Counted from the stretch's first letter, positions 30,707 through 41,216 are shown. The stretch: DNA of 64,000 bases from Thermoguttaceae bacterium (GCA_017405595.1 JAFRAC010000001.1:36395-100394), one strand, 5' to 3'. Notes: a model not told the origin generated them from the letters alone. A program made the numbers and translations.

Positions 30707-32509
30707 ATGTCCGATTGGTCTTACGATGTTTTGGTGATCGGTGCCGGTCATGCCGGCTGCGAAGCGGCCGCGGCCAGCGCGCGCGCCGGGGCGAAGACCG
30801 CCCTTCTGACCGGAAACATCGATACGGTCGCGCAGATGAGCTGCAATCCGGCGATCGGCGGGGTCGGCAAAGGGCATTTCGTGCGCGAAATCGACGCGCT
30901 CGGCGGCCTGATGGGGCTGGCGATCGACGCGACGGCGATCCAGTTCCGCATGCTGAACGTGCGGAAAGGTCCGGCGATGCGCGGGCCCCGCGCTCAGGCC
31001 GACAAGCGCGCCTATCAGGACGAGGTCCGCCGTCTGATCGAAGAGACGCCGAATCTCGAGCTTCGGCAGGAGACCGTCGACCGGCTCCTGACCGACGGCG
31101 GCCGGGTAACCGGCGTCGAAACCGCGTCGGGGCGCGTCTATCGCGCTCCCTGTGTGGTTTTGGCGTGCGGCACGTTTATGCGGGGGCTTCTGCATTGCGG
31201 CGAAAAGCGGATGCCGGGGGGGCGGATCGGCGAACCAGCCGCCGACCGGATCAGCGAATCGCTCCTGTCGCTGGGGTTTACCCTCAAACGGTTCAAAACG
31301 GGAACACCCCCGCGCATCAACGGCCTGACGATCGACTACGGAAAACTGGAAATGCAGCCGGGCGATCCCGAACCGGTTCCCTTTTCGTTCATGAACGACA
31401 AGATCGAAGTCGATCAGATCCCCTGCTGGATGACATACACGAACCCGCACGTGCATCAGTTCCTGCGCGAACGGTTCGGCGAAGCGCCGGTGTTTAACGG
31501 GCAGATCGAGTCGACCGGTCCGCGCTACTGCCCTTCGATCGAAACGAAGGTTCTCCGGTTCGGCGATAAGGACCGCCACCAGCTTTACCTGGAGCCGGAA
31601 AGCCGCCGTACGCACGAAATCTACATTAACGGCCTTTCGACCAGCTTCTCGCGCGAGGTGCAGGACGAAATGGTCCGGATGATCGACGGGCTCGAGCACG
31701 CGCAGATTCTGCGTTACGCCTACGCCATTGAATACGATTATCTTCCGCCCGACCAGCTGAAAATCACCCTCGAAACGAAACGGGTTTCCGGGCTCTTTAT
31801 CGCCGGACAGCTAAACGGCACAACCGGTTACGAAGAGGCCGCCGCGCAGGGGCTTGCCGCCGGCGCGAACGCCGCGCTCAAGGCGGCGGGAAAGAGCCGG
31901 TCGCTCGTTCTCGGCCGCGATCAGGCGTATCTGGGGGTGATGCTCGACGATCTTGTCACACGCGGCGTGGACGAGCCGTACCGGATGTTCACGTCCCGCG
32001 CCGAGTACCGTCTTCTGCTCCGGCACGATAACGCCGACCGCCGCCTGACCCCGGTCGGCCGGGAACTGGGGCTGGTCGGCGACGAGCGCTGGGCCCGGTT
32101 CCAAAAGAAGGAACATCTCCTCGAAACGACGCAGGCCGCGCTCGAGACGGCGCATTCCGAACAGGGGTCCGCACTCAAGTATTTGAAGCGGCCCGACGTC
32201 CAGTGGGCCGACATGGCGAAGATCTGGCCGCAGTTCGCCGATGTTCCCGCCGACATTGCCGAAGAGCTTGCCACCGACGCCAAATACGCCGGGTACATCG
32301 ACCGGCAGAAGCTCGAAGTCGCCCGTCAGAAGAAGATCGCTTCCCGCCTGATTCCCGAAGGGTTCGATTACGGCGCGGTTCCCCATCTGCGCGCCGAGGC
32401 GCGCGAAAAACTCGACCGGATCCGGCCGACCGATCTGGCGCAGGCCGGCCGGATTACCGGGATTACCCCGGCCGATATCGCCGTTCTCTTTGTCGCGCTC
32501 TGCCGGTAG
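30707..32509 (+). CDS. mnmG: tRNA uridine-34 carboxymethylaminomethyl enzyme MnmG
   Basis: A 600-residue FAD protein that, with MnmE, modifies the wobble uridine of several tRNAs. It begins with the FAD-binding motif [14 protein letters not shown] and carries [33 protein letters not shown], the second signature [24 protein letters not shown] and the C-terminal [16 protein letters not shown]. The start is ATG 30707; a longer reading from 30644 adds 21 residues that do not fit the family. The C-terminus is slightly shorter than in Escherichia coli. MnmE is not in this window. Confidence 0.95.
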   Translation: MSDWSYDVLVIGAGHAGCEAAAASARAGAKTALLTGNIDTVAQMSCNPAIGGVGKGHFVREIDALGGLMGLAIDATAIQFRMLNVRKGPAMRGPRAQADKRAYQDEVRRLIEETPNLELRQETVDRLLTDGGRVTGVETASGRVYRAPCVVLACGTFMRGLLHCGEKRMPGGRIGEPAADRISESLLSLGFTLKRFKTGTPPRINGLTIDYGKLEMQPGDPEPVPFSFMNDKIEVDQIPCWMTYTNPHVHQFLRERFGEAPVFNGQIESTGPRYCPSIETKVLRFGDKDRHQLYLEPESRRTHEIYINGLSTSFSREVQDEMVRMIDGLEHAQILRYAYAIEYDYLPPDQLKITLETKRVSGLFIAGQLNGTTGYEEAAAQGLAAGANAALKAAGKSRSLVLGRDQAYLGVMLDDLVTRGVDEPYRMFTSRAEYRLLLRHDNADRRLTPVGRELGLVGDERWARFQKKEHLLETTQAALETAHSEQGSALKYLKRPDVQWADMAKIWPQFADVPADIAEELATDAKYAGYIDRQKLEVARQKKIASRLIPEGFDYGAVPHLRAEAREKLDRIRPTDLAQAGRITGITPADIAVLFVALCR

Positions 32510-32566
32510 GGGGGGCGGGGCGGCGAAGCGTTTCGCCCTTCCCGCGGCCCGCGGACGGCTTTTCTC

Positions 32567-32595
32567 TTGTCGAAATCGGACCGATTCTATAGAAT
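32567..32595 (+). promoter_or_regulatory. Promoter of the first Sel1-repeat gene
   Basis: TTGTCG (32567-32572), 17-base spacer, TAGAAT (32590-32595), 35 bases before the ATG at 32630. Confidence 0.6.
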
Positions 32596-32629
32596 AGGCG
32601 CGCTAAGCATTAGGGAACGGAGAACCTCA

Positions 32630-33691
32630 ATGACGAAAAAAAAGAAGACGCAGACACCGCGGCGGAATACGCGTGAACCGGAACACCAGTTTCACCGTTC
32701 GGAGATCGTTCTCGGCATTTTGGTGATTATTCTGGCGGCGGCACTCGTCTATGTGATTGCTTTTCATCCGTTTGTCGGCCGTTCGAAAGACGAGCCGCTC
32801 GACGCCTCGCCCGACTATCTGGAAGTCGAAAAGGAGCTTCACGAAGAGGCGCAGACCGGCGGCGATGATATTGATGACGACGATCCCGACGACGACCTTC
32901 CCCGAAAAACCGATCTCCCTCCCGAACCGATACCCCTTTCCGAGGAAGAGGTCGCGGCACTGGAAGCCGAGGCCGAAAAGTGGGATCCCGAAGCCGAGTT
33001 CCGTCTTGCGAAAGACTACTACTATTCCGGCCCGAACAAGAATCCGATGCGCGCGTTCGAACTCTTCCGGCAGGCCGCCGAACAGGGGCATGCCGAAGCC
33101 CAATACTGGACAGGCCGCTGCTACGATCTTGCCGAGGGGGTCGGAACCGACCGGGTCGAGGCCGCCCGCTGGTATCAGAAGGCCGCCGATCAGGGGAACA
33201 CCGCCGCGCAGTACCGGCTGAGCGAATTCTATGAAAACGGATACGGCGTTCCGCGGGATCCGCAGGCCGCCCTGGAATGGTTCCAGAAAGCCGCGCAGCA
33301 GGGGGATCCGCTTGCCCAGTTTAAATTGGGGCTCCGCTATGCCGCCAGCAGCGGCACTCCGAACAACCTCGAGCAGGCGTTCAGCTGGTTCCGAAAATCG
33401 GCGATGCAGGGGAACAGCGACGCGCAGTACTGGGTCGGCCGGTGCTACAAGCGGGGGAAAGGGGTCGAAGAAGATCCCGCCGAAGCGATGGTCTGGTTCC
33501 GAAAGGCGGCGCTTCAGGGGCACGCCGGCGCGCAGTATGAGCTCGGAAACAGCTACGACATCGGTTCCGGTGTCGCGCCCGATCCCGTGAAAGCGCTCCA
33601 GTGGTACAAACGGGCGGCTTCCCGCGGAAATACCGACGCGCTGCGTGTTCTGCGCGACCGGAAAGGTTCCGGATCCGCCCCGGAAAACTGA
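32630..33691 (+). CDS. Membrane-anchored Sel1-repeat protein
   Basis: A 353-residue protein with a Lys-rich cytoplasmic N-terminus (MTKKKKTQTPRR), one transmembrane helix (IVLGILVIILAAALVYVIAF, residues about 27-46), an acidic linker, then about five to six Sel1 repeats of about 36 residues, such as AEAQYWTGRCYDLAEGVG and AQYELGNSYDIGSGV. Sel1 repeats are helix pairs that scaffold protein-protein contacts. It is therefore probably an inner-membrane scaffold facing the periplasm or paryphoplasm. It is followed closely by a second Sel1 protein. The start ATG 32630 follows a GGAG site. Confidence 0.8.
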   Translation: MTKKKKTQTPRRNTREPEHQFHRSEIVLGILVIILAAALVYVIAFHPFVGRSKDEPLDASPDYLEVEKELHEEAQTGGDDIDDDDPDDDLPRKTDLPPEPIPLSEEEVAALEAEAEKWDPEAEFRLAKDYYYSGPNKNPMRAFELFRQAAEQGHAEAQYWTGRCYDLAEGVGTDRVEAARWYQKAADQGNTAAQYRLSEFYENGYGVPRDPQAALEWFQKAAQQGDPLAQFKLGLRYAASSGTPNNLEQAFSWFRKSAMQGNSDAQYWVGRCYKRGKGVEEDPAEAMVWFRKAALQGHAGAQYELGNSYDIGSGVAPDPVKALQWYKRAASRGNTDALRVLRDRKGSGSAPEN

Positions 33692-33831
33692 ACTTTTTTC
33701 CTTTTTGCATCAAAGCGCGGCGGAGAGCCGCGCTTGAACCCTTCACCGCGGTCAGGCAGAATCGGACCTGGCCGGCCGGCCGCGCGAAAGCGCGGCGTTT
33801 CTTTCTCCGATCCTTCCGAAAGAAAGCTGCT

Positions 33832-34872
33832 GTGTTGAAATCTCTCCGTTTTCCTTCCGCCCGATCCGGGCTCTTTTTTCTTTTCGCGTTCCTCCTGGCG
33901 TTCCCCCTCTGCGGCGCCGAGCCGGACATGGAAGAGCTGACCGCCGCCGCTGAAAAGGGGGACATTCAGGCGCAGATAACGCTCGGCCGCAGCTATCTGT
34001 ACGGCAAAAACGGCGTCGATAAGGACCCGGCGGTCGGAACGCGCTGGATTCGGAAAGCCGCCGACCAAAACGATCCGGAAGCCCAGTACCTGTTCGGCCG
34101 ATGTTTCGATGTCGGCCGCGGTTTGGAGCAGAATCCGGCTTCCGCCGTCTTCTGGTACGAAAAAGCCGCGAATCAGGGGTATCCGAGAGCCGAACTTTCG
34201 ATGGCCGCCTGCTGCTTTAACGGGTACGGGGTCGAAAAGAACCCCGACGAGGGGGTCAAATGGCTCCGCCGCGCCGCCGACCACGGGCTTGCCGAAGCGC
34301 AATGCCGGCTCGGCGAATGTTACGAGAAAGCCGAAGGGGTCGCCGCCGACCTGGCCGAATCCGCGAAATGGTACCGAAAAGCCGCCGAACAGGGGCTCGC
34401 CGAGGCGCAGCACCGGCTCGGCATGTTCTACATGACCGCCAAAGGCGAGCTGCGGAAAGATGCCGCCGAAGGGGCGCGCTGGCTCCGAAAGGCGGTCGAT
34501 CAGGGACATACCGAAGCGCAGTATCAGTTCGGAAAATGTTTCGCCCGCGGGCGGGGAATGCGCGAGAATCCCGCCGGCGCGGCGCAGTGGTACCGCACCG
34601 CGGCGGAGAAGGGGCACGCCAAAGCGCAGTTTTCGCTCGGAATCTGCTATCTCGACGGTTTCGGCGTGACCCGCGACGCCGCCGAAGGGGTCGAATGGAT
34701 TCGGAAAGCCGCCGACCAGAATCTTCCCGAAGCCGAATGCCGGCTCGCCCGCTGCTACGAAAACGGGGAAGGGGTTGACGCCGACCCGGCGGAAGCCGCC
34801 GCCTGGTACCAAAGGGCCGCCGGTCACGGCAGCGCCGCGGCGAAAGAGAAGCTTGCGGAACCGGGAAAATAG
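33832..34872 (+). CDS. Exported Sel1-repeat protein
   Basis: About 346 residues. A signal peptide (SGLFFLFAFLLAFPLCGA) is followed by eight Sel1 repeats of about 36 residues, with recurring EAQ, GRCF and WYRKAA cores. The start is uncertain: GTG 33832 or TTG 33835 puts the signal peptide at the right place, and no ATG does. A longer in-frame reading from 33601 overlaps the end of the upstream Sel1 gene and lacks a signal peptide at its N-terminus. It is probably a periplasmic scaffold, related in repeat type to the gene before it. Confidence 0.7.
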   Translation: MLKSLRFPSARSGLFFLFAFLLAFPLCGAEPDMEELTAAAEKGDIQAQITLGRSYLYGKNGVDKDPAVGTRWIRKAADQNDPEAQYLFGRCFDVGRGLEQNPASAVFWYEKAANQGYPRAELSMAACCFNGYGVEKNPDEGVKWLRRAADHGLAEAQCRLGECYEKAEGVAADLAESAKWYRKAAEQGLAEAQHRLGMFYMTAKGELRKDAAEGARWLRKAVDQGHTEAQYQFGKCFARGRGMRENPAGAAQWYRTAAEKGHAKAQFSLGICYLDGFGVTRDAAEGVEWIRKAADQNLPEAECRLARCYENGEGVDADPAEAAAWYQRAAGHGSAAAKEKLAEPGK

Positions 34873-34907
34873 AAATAGAAGGGAACCCCGGCACGGCCCG
34901 TGTACGA

Positions 34908-34939
34908 AAAAAGCCGTTCGCATTGGCGAACGGCTTTTT
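34908..34939. terminator. Bidirectional terminator
   Basis: AAAAAGCCGTTCGC (34908-34921) pairs with GCGAACGGCTTTTT (34926-34939) around ATTG. It lies between the rightward Sel1 gene and the leftward small basic protein gene and has T tracts on both strands. Confidence 0.85.
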
Positions 34940-34983
34940 GAATGTTGGGCTGGCAAACGCCCCGAACGCGCAGACAGAGAATG

Positions 34984-35208
34984 TTACTTCTTGGCTTTGG
35001 CGTCGGCGGCGGCGGGCTCTTCGGTCTTGGCCTTCTTTTTCTTCTTAAGGACGACGCGGTAAACGCGGGTTTTCGGGAGACCGAACGGGCTTTCGCCTTC
35101 GGTCCACTTGTCCATATCTTCCAGTTTTTCGATCCGCTCGACGCGGGTTAAGACGTTGCGCGAACGGGTCACGCCCTTTTTCACTCTGAGGCTTTTATCG
35201 ATTGTCAT
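34984..35208 (-). CDS. Small basic protein of the Planctomycetes-Verrucomicrobia-Chlamydiae family
   Basis: A 74-residue very basic protein: MTIDKSLRVKKGVTRSRNV, then LTRVERIEKLEDMDKW, FGLPKTRVYRVVLKKKKK and an Ala/Lys tail. It matches the small basic protein family (TIGR04137-type) restricted to the PVC superphylum, whose function is not firmly known and which may contact nucleic acid or ribosomes. It is the best single taxonomic marker in the window. The start has GGAG 9 bases upstream. It lies alone between a terminator and a 340-base region ahead of the next rightward gene. Confidence 0.85.
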   Translation of the reverse strand: MTIDKSLRVKKGVTRSRNVLTRVERIEKLEDMDKWTEGESPFGLPKTRVYRVVLKKKKKAKTEEPAAADAKAKK

Positions 35209-35550
35209 AACAAAACTCCGCGCGTTTCTGAAAGGCGCTGCCGGGAATCACGGCCCGGCGGATTGGTGAATGGTATCGGAATCAATACCGATATTTTCGG
35301 CTAATATACCCCGTTTTTCAGATTCGGGAAGGGGGGAGGCGCTTCTTCGGCCCCGGAGTTCAGAGACCGTTCCCTTTCGGGAAGGCCCCTTTCCCCGCCG
35401 GCGGGAGGGAGAGAGATAAAAACCGCATAATCGGCACAAATTAACTTCAGTCCCTCTCGCCCGATTTCCGATGAATGGAGAGAACTATTGTTGTCCGCGC
35501 CGACGGCCCCAGGCTCGGTGTCTAGGCCGAAAGCGCGCTGGAAAAGGGTT

Positions 35551-38343
35551 ATGAAACAGGAATCGAAAGATCGGACAGCGCTCCCCGCGGAAACCGGCCG
35601 CCTCACTGCCGAGGTCCGGCGCGGAAATATCCTCGCGAAAATCTTTTCCGGCGCGGTTTCGCTGCTTCTGATTCCGGCGGCGCTCTTTGCCGCCGATTCA
35701 GCCCCGCAGATTCTGTTCACCCCGGTCTCCGAACCCGGCCTGGCTGCGGACGAGGGGCTGGCCGCCGAGCTTGATACCGATCCTCTCTTCATCGACTCGG
35801 CCAAAGATCCGGCTCCCGCCGGTTCCGCCGCGGAAGAGGATCCCGGCCAAAACCTTCCCGAACCGCCCGATTCCGCCGCGGCCGGCGAGACGGCTGACCC
35901 CGACGACCTGTTCACCGACGAGCCGCTTACCGCGGAGGGACCCGCCGGGGAACCGGGCGAAGAGCCCGGCGCGGAAGAGGAACCTGTTCCCGAACCGGTC
36001 GACCGGCGGGCGGAACTCCTCGAGCTGATGAGCGAAAGCGAACTCGACAGCCGGTTTGAGCTGTTCGCCGAATTCGAGCCGACCGCCCAATGGTCGGCGG
36101 CCGTTGAAGGCCAGTTCCGCGACACGTTTCCCCTTCTGGAAGAGAATCCCGCCGCCGCCCGCGCCGCGCTGCGCCGGCTGAGCGGGCAGATTGTCCAGGA
36201 CGACTTTGCCGAAACCGCCCTCATGACCGACGAGGAATCGCGCCAGACGGCGAAACGGGACCGGTGGGGGAAAGAGCGTCCCGAGGAGGGGGATTTTCAT
36301 CTTGCGTCGGCGAGCGGGAAGTACACTTCGCGCGGAGACGGGGAAGGCGGTTCGGCCGGCATGCTGATTCAGTATTCCCCCGAAGAGCGCGCCGCCATCA
36401 TGCGCGCGTTCCGCCATTCCCTTGACCGGCGGGTCTTCCTGTGGACCGCGGCGGCCGACTATTTCGAGAGTTCCCCCGCCGCGCAGCCGGAGGTTCCCGA
36501 AATCACCCCGAAAGAGATCGCCCAGCTGAAAGAGCGCACCCTTGCGGTACGGAACTATTTCGGCATCACCCCTGCCGGACGCCGGTGGCGGAAGAATTTC
36601 GAGATCGACGAACTCTACGACGCGGTTCAGAAAGCCGAGGAGCGGAACAACGCCGACCATTCCCGGTTCCAGCCGTATCTGACCAGCGGGCTGGCGGCGC
36701 GGGAAAAAGGGGGGCAGGAGAACCTGGACCATATCCGCGAACATATCAATTCGATCTGCAGCAAGATTGAATCTCCCGCCCTGAACGAGGCGCAGAAAGA
36801 GGTCTTCCGCCATGCCGCGCCGAAACAGTGGTACCGGCTCCTCCGTTCACTGGCCGCCGATCAGTCTGACCCGTACGAAGTCCTTTCGCTTTACGAAGAG
36901 TACGAACGGCTCGGCGGCGGCGATACCGGCCGGGCGCTCGCCCGCGCCGCGCGGCGGATGTCGAATTCCCCTTCGGCGGCAAGCCGTCAGATGGGGGACG
37001 CGGTCAGCACGATTTACGACAACCCGAACCTGAAAGTCTACATTTCGCAGGCGTTCATCAACCGGTTCCTTCCGATCCGCGATCCCGAATTCGATGTGGT
37101 ACAGGAAAAAATCCTCGGCAATCCGGTCGCCGGGTCGCGCCGCACCGACACCCAGGTGCGGATCCAGCTGGTTCCCGACCCGAAACGCCTGCTGATGAAC
37201 CTGGTCGTGACCGGCCGCATTGTCGCCTCGACCAAAAGCGAAGTCTTTCCGGCGAAAATCTTTAACGAGAGTTACGCCAACTACGCCGGCATCAAGCAGC
37301 TCGAGTGGGGGAACCGCGGCATGACGTGGTCCGAGTCGGAAATCGACGTGAACAACACAAACCTGCTGAGCGACGTGCGTACCAACATCGACTTCGTGCC
37401 GATCCTCGGCGGGCTGACCCGCGAAATGGTGAAGGACGGCTACCAGTCGCGTCAGGAAGAGCTTCGGCAGGAGACGCGCGACAAGATCACGGGCGAAGTC
37501 CGGCGCCGGATCGATACCGAATCGACCGAACGGTTCGAGCTGATGAACCGGCGTCTGGCCGACAACTTCTATTCGCGTCTCGAAGAGCTCGGCCTGAACC
37601 TGTCGCTCCAGGATTCGCGCACGACGGACGACTGGCTTCTGGCCTCGCTCCGCCTTTCCGATTCGGCGTCGCTCGGGGGCCAGACCGCCGAACCGCCGAC
37701 ACTGCGCGGCGCGTTCGCCGACCTGAAAGTCCACGAATCGGCGCTGAACGTCTTTCTTTCCCGGCTCGGTCTGGGGGGCCGCAGCTGGACACCTCCCGAA
37801 ATCGCCGGGCATTTGGCGGGGAAGTTCCGGCGCGAAGCGCCCCAGCTGGACTACGACAGCAATCTGTGGGTCGAGTTTGAGTTCTGCGAGACCGATCCGG
37901 TCACGGTCCAGTTCCTGGAAAACCAGATCAAGGTCCGGCTCCGGTTCAATTACATCGATCTCGGCGGCCAGAGCTGGGACGACGTCGAAGCGGCGGTAAC
38001 CTATGTCGCCGAAACGGGGGAAGACGGCGTCCCCTGTCTGACGCGCGACGGCGTGATCAGTATTTCCGGGCCGATGAACATCCGCGCGCAGATTCCGCTC
38101 CGCGGGTTCTTCTCGAAGATCTTCGCGCCTGAAACACGGATTCCGCTCCGCCCGAAACTCTTCGACCGGGACGAGCGGTTCGCCGGACTTTCAACCGGAC
38201 TGTGCCGCATTTCCAACGGGTGGTTTGCGGTTTCGGTGGTCGAAGAGGCCGATCTTTCCGCGGCCGACGATGAGTATCCCCGTTTAAAATCGCTGCGCGA
38301 ACGTTTCGCGCAGAAGCCCCGGCTCGGCGCCGCGCTCAGGTAG
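35551..38343 (+). CDS. Large secreted protein of unknown function
   Basis: A 930-residue protein with an N-terminal signal (IFSGAVSLLLIPAALFAAD, preceded by about 30 polar residues). Residues about 50-165 are Pro/Glu/Asp-rich and probably disordered. A helical middle is followed by a conserved-looking beta region (VYISQAFINRFLPIRDPEF, TQVRIQLVPDPKRLLMNLVVTGRI) and a C-terminal domain. I recognise no catalytic motif. The start ATG 35551 has GAAAAGGG upstream; the longer in-frame start at 35488 would bury the signal. It is probably a planctomycete envelope protein. The 340 bases before it (35209-35550) contain only a G/C-rich imperfect hairpin near 35390-35415. Confidence 0.65.
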   Translation: MKQESKDRTALPAETGRLTAEVRRGNILAKIFSGAVSLLLIPAALFAADSAPQILFTPVSEPGLAADEGLAAELDTDPLFIDSAKDPAPAGSAAEEDPGQNLPEPPDSAAAGETADPDDLFTDEPLTAEGPAGEPGEEPGAEEEPVPEPVDRRAELLELMSESELDSRFELFAEFEPTAQWSAAVEGQFRDTFPLLEENPAAARAALRRLSGQIVQDDFAETALMTDEESRQTAKRDRWGKERPEEGDFHLASASGKYTSRGDGEGGSAGMLIQYSPEERAAIMRAFRHSLDRRVFLWTAAADYFESSPAAQPEVPEITPKEIAQLKERTLAVRNYFGITPAGRRWRKNFEIDELYDAVQKAEERNNADHSRFQPYLTSGLAAREKGGQENLDHIREHINSICSKIESPALNEAQKEVFRHAAPKQWYRLLRSLAADQSDPYEVLSLYEEYERLGGGDTGRALARAARRMSNSPSAASRQMGDAVSTIYDNPNLKVYISQAFINRFLPIRDPEFDVVQEKILGNPVAGSRRTDTQVRIQLVPDPKRLLMNLVVTGRIVASTKSEVFPAKIFNESYANYAGIKQLEWGNRGMTWSESEIDVNNTNLLSDVRTNIDFVPILGGLTREMVKDGYQSRQEELRQETRDKITGEVRRRIDTESTERFELMNRRLADNFYSRLEELGLNLSLQDSRTTDDWLLASLRLSDSASLGGQTAEPPTLRGAFADLKVHESALNVFLSRLGLGGRSWTPPEIAGHLAGKFRREAPQLDYDSNLWVEFEFCETDPVTVQFLENQIKVRLRFNYIDLGGQSWDDVEAAVTYVAETGEDGVPCLTRDGVISISGPMNIRAQIPLRGFFSKIFAPETRIPLRPKLFDRDERFAGLSTGLCRISNGWFAVSVVEEADLSAADDEYPRLKSLRERFAQKPRLGAALR

Positions 38344-38401
38344 CAGGCGCCTGCCGCCGTCTTTTTCTTCCGAATCCAGGTTCAACAGAGAATAACGAAA
38401 G

Positions 38402-39757
38402 ATGTGCCCGTTTCGTAAAGAAAACCGCCTGACTCCTTTCGAGGAATATATGTTCTGGGACGAGACCCCGGCGTTCCCGATGTCGAGCTGGCAGAAACTG
38501 CGGTTTTCGGGAAGACTCGATCTCGATCTTTTGCGTGAATCGCTCGCCGCCGCCGCGCTCCGTCATCCGCTCATGACCGCGCGTGTGGCGCTTGTGCGCG
38601 GAAAGCCGTACTGGGAACTGCGCGACAAGGAGCCGGAAATTGTCCCCTTTGAAAACGCCGGCGACGAAAAGATCCTTCCGATGCCGGATATCCGGAATGC
38701 GTCGGGCCTGAAAGTCTATTACCGTGCGTACGAAGAGGAGGGCCGGGAACGGACCGACCTCTGTTTTGCGGTTCATCATTCGGTTTCGGACGGGGTCGGC
38801 ATTCTCGGCTTTATGGAAGAGATTTTCCTGAACTACGCGGCGCGGAAAGGTTCCGCAATTCCTCCCGAAGCGTACCCGGAAATTTCCGCCGACAGCATGG
38901 CCGAACGCCAGGCGCCCCAGCAGACGTGGCGCCGTTATTTCAAGCTGCTCACCTACGGGATCAAATCGACCCGCAACATGCTTCTGCACGACGCCAAGCC
39001 GTTTCTGCCGATCAAAAAGATCGACTACGATACGCCGAACACCCGCCCGGTGCTGTACGACGCGTTTACCCTCTCCCGGCAGGAGACCCGCGCGTATATC
39101 GCCGAGGCGAAGAAACGCGGCTGGTCGCTTAACGACCTGCTGATGCGCGACTTCTTCGTCTCGTGCGGCGACTTTGAACGGAAGTTCGTGCCGAAACTGA
39201 ACCGCTGGATTCGCGTCGCGATGCCGATCGACATGCGTACGCGCGAAACCCCTCCGCTCTTTGCGGCCAACGTGGTCTCGATGGTCTTTCTGGACCGGCG
39301 CCCGTCGCAGATTACCGGCGGCGAGGAGTTCGGCGAGGGGATCCACCGCGAGACGCAATGGATCAAAAAAACCGATCAGGGCTATACGCTCCTGGTGAAC
39401 CTGCGGTCGAAACGCAACACGTTCGGCGGGCTGAAAATCGTGCTGCACGGGCGCCGCTGCTGGTCGACGACCGTTCTTTCGAATTTGGGAATCATCTTCG
39501 GCAAAACGCCGCTGCCGCGCACCGAAGACGGGCGGCTCATCGTCGGCGACACCGTTCTCGACTCCTTCTGCGGCATGCCGCCGGTACGCGCCAAGACGTT
39601 TACCGGCTGGGGGGTCTGGACCTATGCCGGCCGGCTCGGCCTGGCGATGCGTTACGATGAGCGCTACCTTTCGGACGAACAGAGCGCCTTCGCGTTCGGG
39701 GCGTGCCGGGACCACGTGACGGCGACGATTGGCGGGGCCGGGGCTGCCCGGCAGTAA
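38402..39757 (+). CDS. Condensation-domain-like acyltransferase
   Basis: A 451-residue protein with the acyltransferase motif HHSVSDGVG (HHxxxDG, residues about 124-132), as in condensation domains, PapA proteins and wax-ester synthases. The opening LTPFEEYMFWDE and the late motif near residue 300 (ANVVSMVFLDRRP) fit the two-lobed fold. It has no signal peptide. In this superfamily the second His of HHxxxDG acts as base in ester or amide formation. Donor and acceptor are unknown; lipid or secondary-metabolite acylation is possible. It is 15 bases ahead of pyrK and probably in one transcript. Confidence 0.75.
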   Translation: MCPFRKENRLTPFEEYMFWDETPAFPMSSWQKLRFSGRLDLDLLRESLAAAALRHPLMTARVALVRGKPYWELRDKEPEIVPFENAGDEKILPMPDIRNASGLKVYYRAYEEEGRERTDLCFAVHHSVSDGVGILGFMEEIFLNYAARKGSAIPPEAYPEISADSMAERQAPQQTWRRYFKLLTYGIKSTRNMLLHDAKPFLPIKKIDYDTPNTRPVLYDAFTLSRQETRAYIAEAKKRGWSLNDLLMRDFFVSCGDFERKFVPKLNRWIRVAMPIDMRTRETPPLFAANVVSMVFLDRRPSQITGGEEFGEGIHRETQWIKKTDQGYTLLVNLRSKRNTFGGLKIVLHGRRCWSTTVLSNLGIIFGKTPLPRTEDGRLIVGDTVLDSFCGMPPVRAKTFTGWGVWTYAGRLGLAMRYDERYLSDEQSAFAFGACRDHVTATIGGAGAARQ

Positions 39758-39772
39758 GAAAGGATAAGGGAA

Positions 39773-40633
39773 ATGGCCGCGGGCAAAAAATGCGCGTTTG
39801 AGCAAGAACATCCGAACCTCAGGACCGGGACCGGAACCGTCACCGGCAGCCGGCCGGTCGCCGCCGCGACCTGGATGGTCGAGTTTACCGCGCCGGAACT
39901 TGCCGGCGCAGCCGAACCGGGCCAGTTCGTGATGCTCCGTCTGCCCGGACTCTACTCGCCCCTTCTGGGCCGCCCTTTCGCCGTCTATCAGACCGACCGC
40001 GCCTCGGGCCGCGTCCGGGTCATCTATCTGGTGGTCGGGAACATGACCGGAAAGCTTTCCCGTATCGAAACCGGCACCCCGATCGAGTGGTGGGGCCCGC
40101 TCGGCGGAGGCTGGGCTCCGATCGAAAAAGAGGGGCGCCCCGCCGCGCGCCGGATCGTGATGGCCGCCGGCGGAATCGGCTACACCCCGTTCTACATGCT
40201 TGCCGAAAAGTATGCCGCGCTCGATGCCCCGCCGGAACTTCTGCTCCTCTACGGCGCGCGCTCCCGGGACCGGGTTCCGGACCTCGGCGATTTCGAGAAG
40301 CTGGGGGTCGATGTCCGTCTGGCGACCGACGACGGCACCGCGGGCCGAAAAGGTACGGTTGCCGATCTTCTGCGGGAAAAGGGGCTCCTCGTTCCCGGCG
40401 AATCGCTCGTCGCCGCCTGCGGCCCCCGCCCCATGCTGGCGGCGGTCTTCGAAACCGCCCGAAAGTCCGGGAACACCCCCTGCTGGACCTCCCTCGAAAC
40501 CCCGATGTCGTGCGGAATGGGGCTCTGTTTCGGCTGCGTCATCGAATACCGCGGCGACGACGGCAAGACCGACTCCCGACGCACCTGCGTCGACGGCCCG
40601 GTCTTCGACGCCTACCGGCTTGTCTGGGACTGA
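39773..40633 (+). CDS. pyrK: Dihydroorotate dehydrogenase electron-transfer subunit
   Basis: A 286-residue FAD and 2Fe-2S flavoprotein that passes electrons from dihydroorotate dehydrogenase B to NAD. It shows the FAD-binding RPFAVYQTD region, the NAD-binding AAGGIGYTPFYMLAEKY, the ACGPRPMLAAV segment and the C-terminal cysteine cluster in PMSCGMGLCFGCVIEY with a last Cys in RRTCVDGP. It begins 15 bases after the acyltransferase gene. PyrD is not in the window. An N-terminal extension of about 20 residues precedes the usual start. Confidence 0.88.
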   Translation: MAAGKKCAFEQEHPNLRTGTGTVTGSRPVAAATWMVEFTAPELAGAAEPGQFVMLRLPGLYSPLLGRPFAVYQTDRASGRVRVIYLVVGNMTGKLSRIETGTPIEWWGPLGGGWAPIEKEGRPAARRIVMAAGGIGYTPFYMLAEKYAALDAPPELLLLYGARSRDRVPDLGDFEKLGVDVRLATDDGTAGRKGTVADLLREKGLLVPGESLVAACGPRPMLAAVFETARKSGNTPCWTSLETPMSCGMGLCFGCVIEYRGDDGKTDSRRTCVDGPVFDAYRLVWD

Positions 40634-40776
40634 TCCGGCTTGCCGCACCCCCCGCGCCGCGGGGGATTTCGGCGTTCGGGCCGGCCGCGGCTGAACTTTT
40701 TGTGAAGATGTGCCGATAATAACGATTGCAGGGGGTCTGGGGGGGAAATTACCGGCACGAGGAACAGCTGACGGCG

Positions 40777-41178
40777 ATGTACAGTAAACGACACAATCTC
40801 CCTTCCGAACAGGACGGAACCGGCGACCTTGACCGGCGCGAGTCGGCGCTTAACGCGCGGGTGGCCCAGTTCGAGAACATTGTCCGCAAGACGAAACTCT
40901 CGACCGCCGAACGGCTCGAAAGCATTGCGTCCGACGAAGCCCGTCTGGCGGCAAAATGGGACGAGATTCAGGAAGCGCTCGACGCGCTTGCCGCCCGCGA
41001 AGAGGACGTCCGCCGGCGTGAGGAGCGGGTTGAAGAGCAGCTCGCCAAACTGAGCGAGCGGGAAGAGACGTTCCGCCGGAACTCCGAAACGTTTCAGGCG
41101 CGTTCCGACCAGATTCTCCGGCAGATCGGCCAGCAGCGGGAAGAACTCCGCGATCTTATCCGAAATATCTCGAAATAA
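40777..41178 (+). CDS. Coiled-coil hypothetical protein
   Basis: A 133-residue protein predicted to be one long coiled coil from about residue 20 to the end, rich in Glu, Arg, Ala and Leu with heptad-like spacing. It has no signal or catalytic motif. I took ATG 40777 as the start; the in-frame TTG at 40726 lies in non-coding-like sequence. It may be a structural or partner protein. It ends convergently with the lipoprotein gene at 41217. Confidence 0.55.
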   Translation: MYSKRHNLPSEQDGTGDLDRRESALNARVAQFENIVRKTKLSTAERLESIASDEARLAAKWDEIQEALDALAAREEDVRRREERVEEQLAKLSEREETFRRNSETFQARSDQILRQIGQQREELRDLIRNISK

Positions 41179-41216
41179 CCGGCGAACCGCCCTTTTCGTC
41201 CGCCGCCCACGGGCCG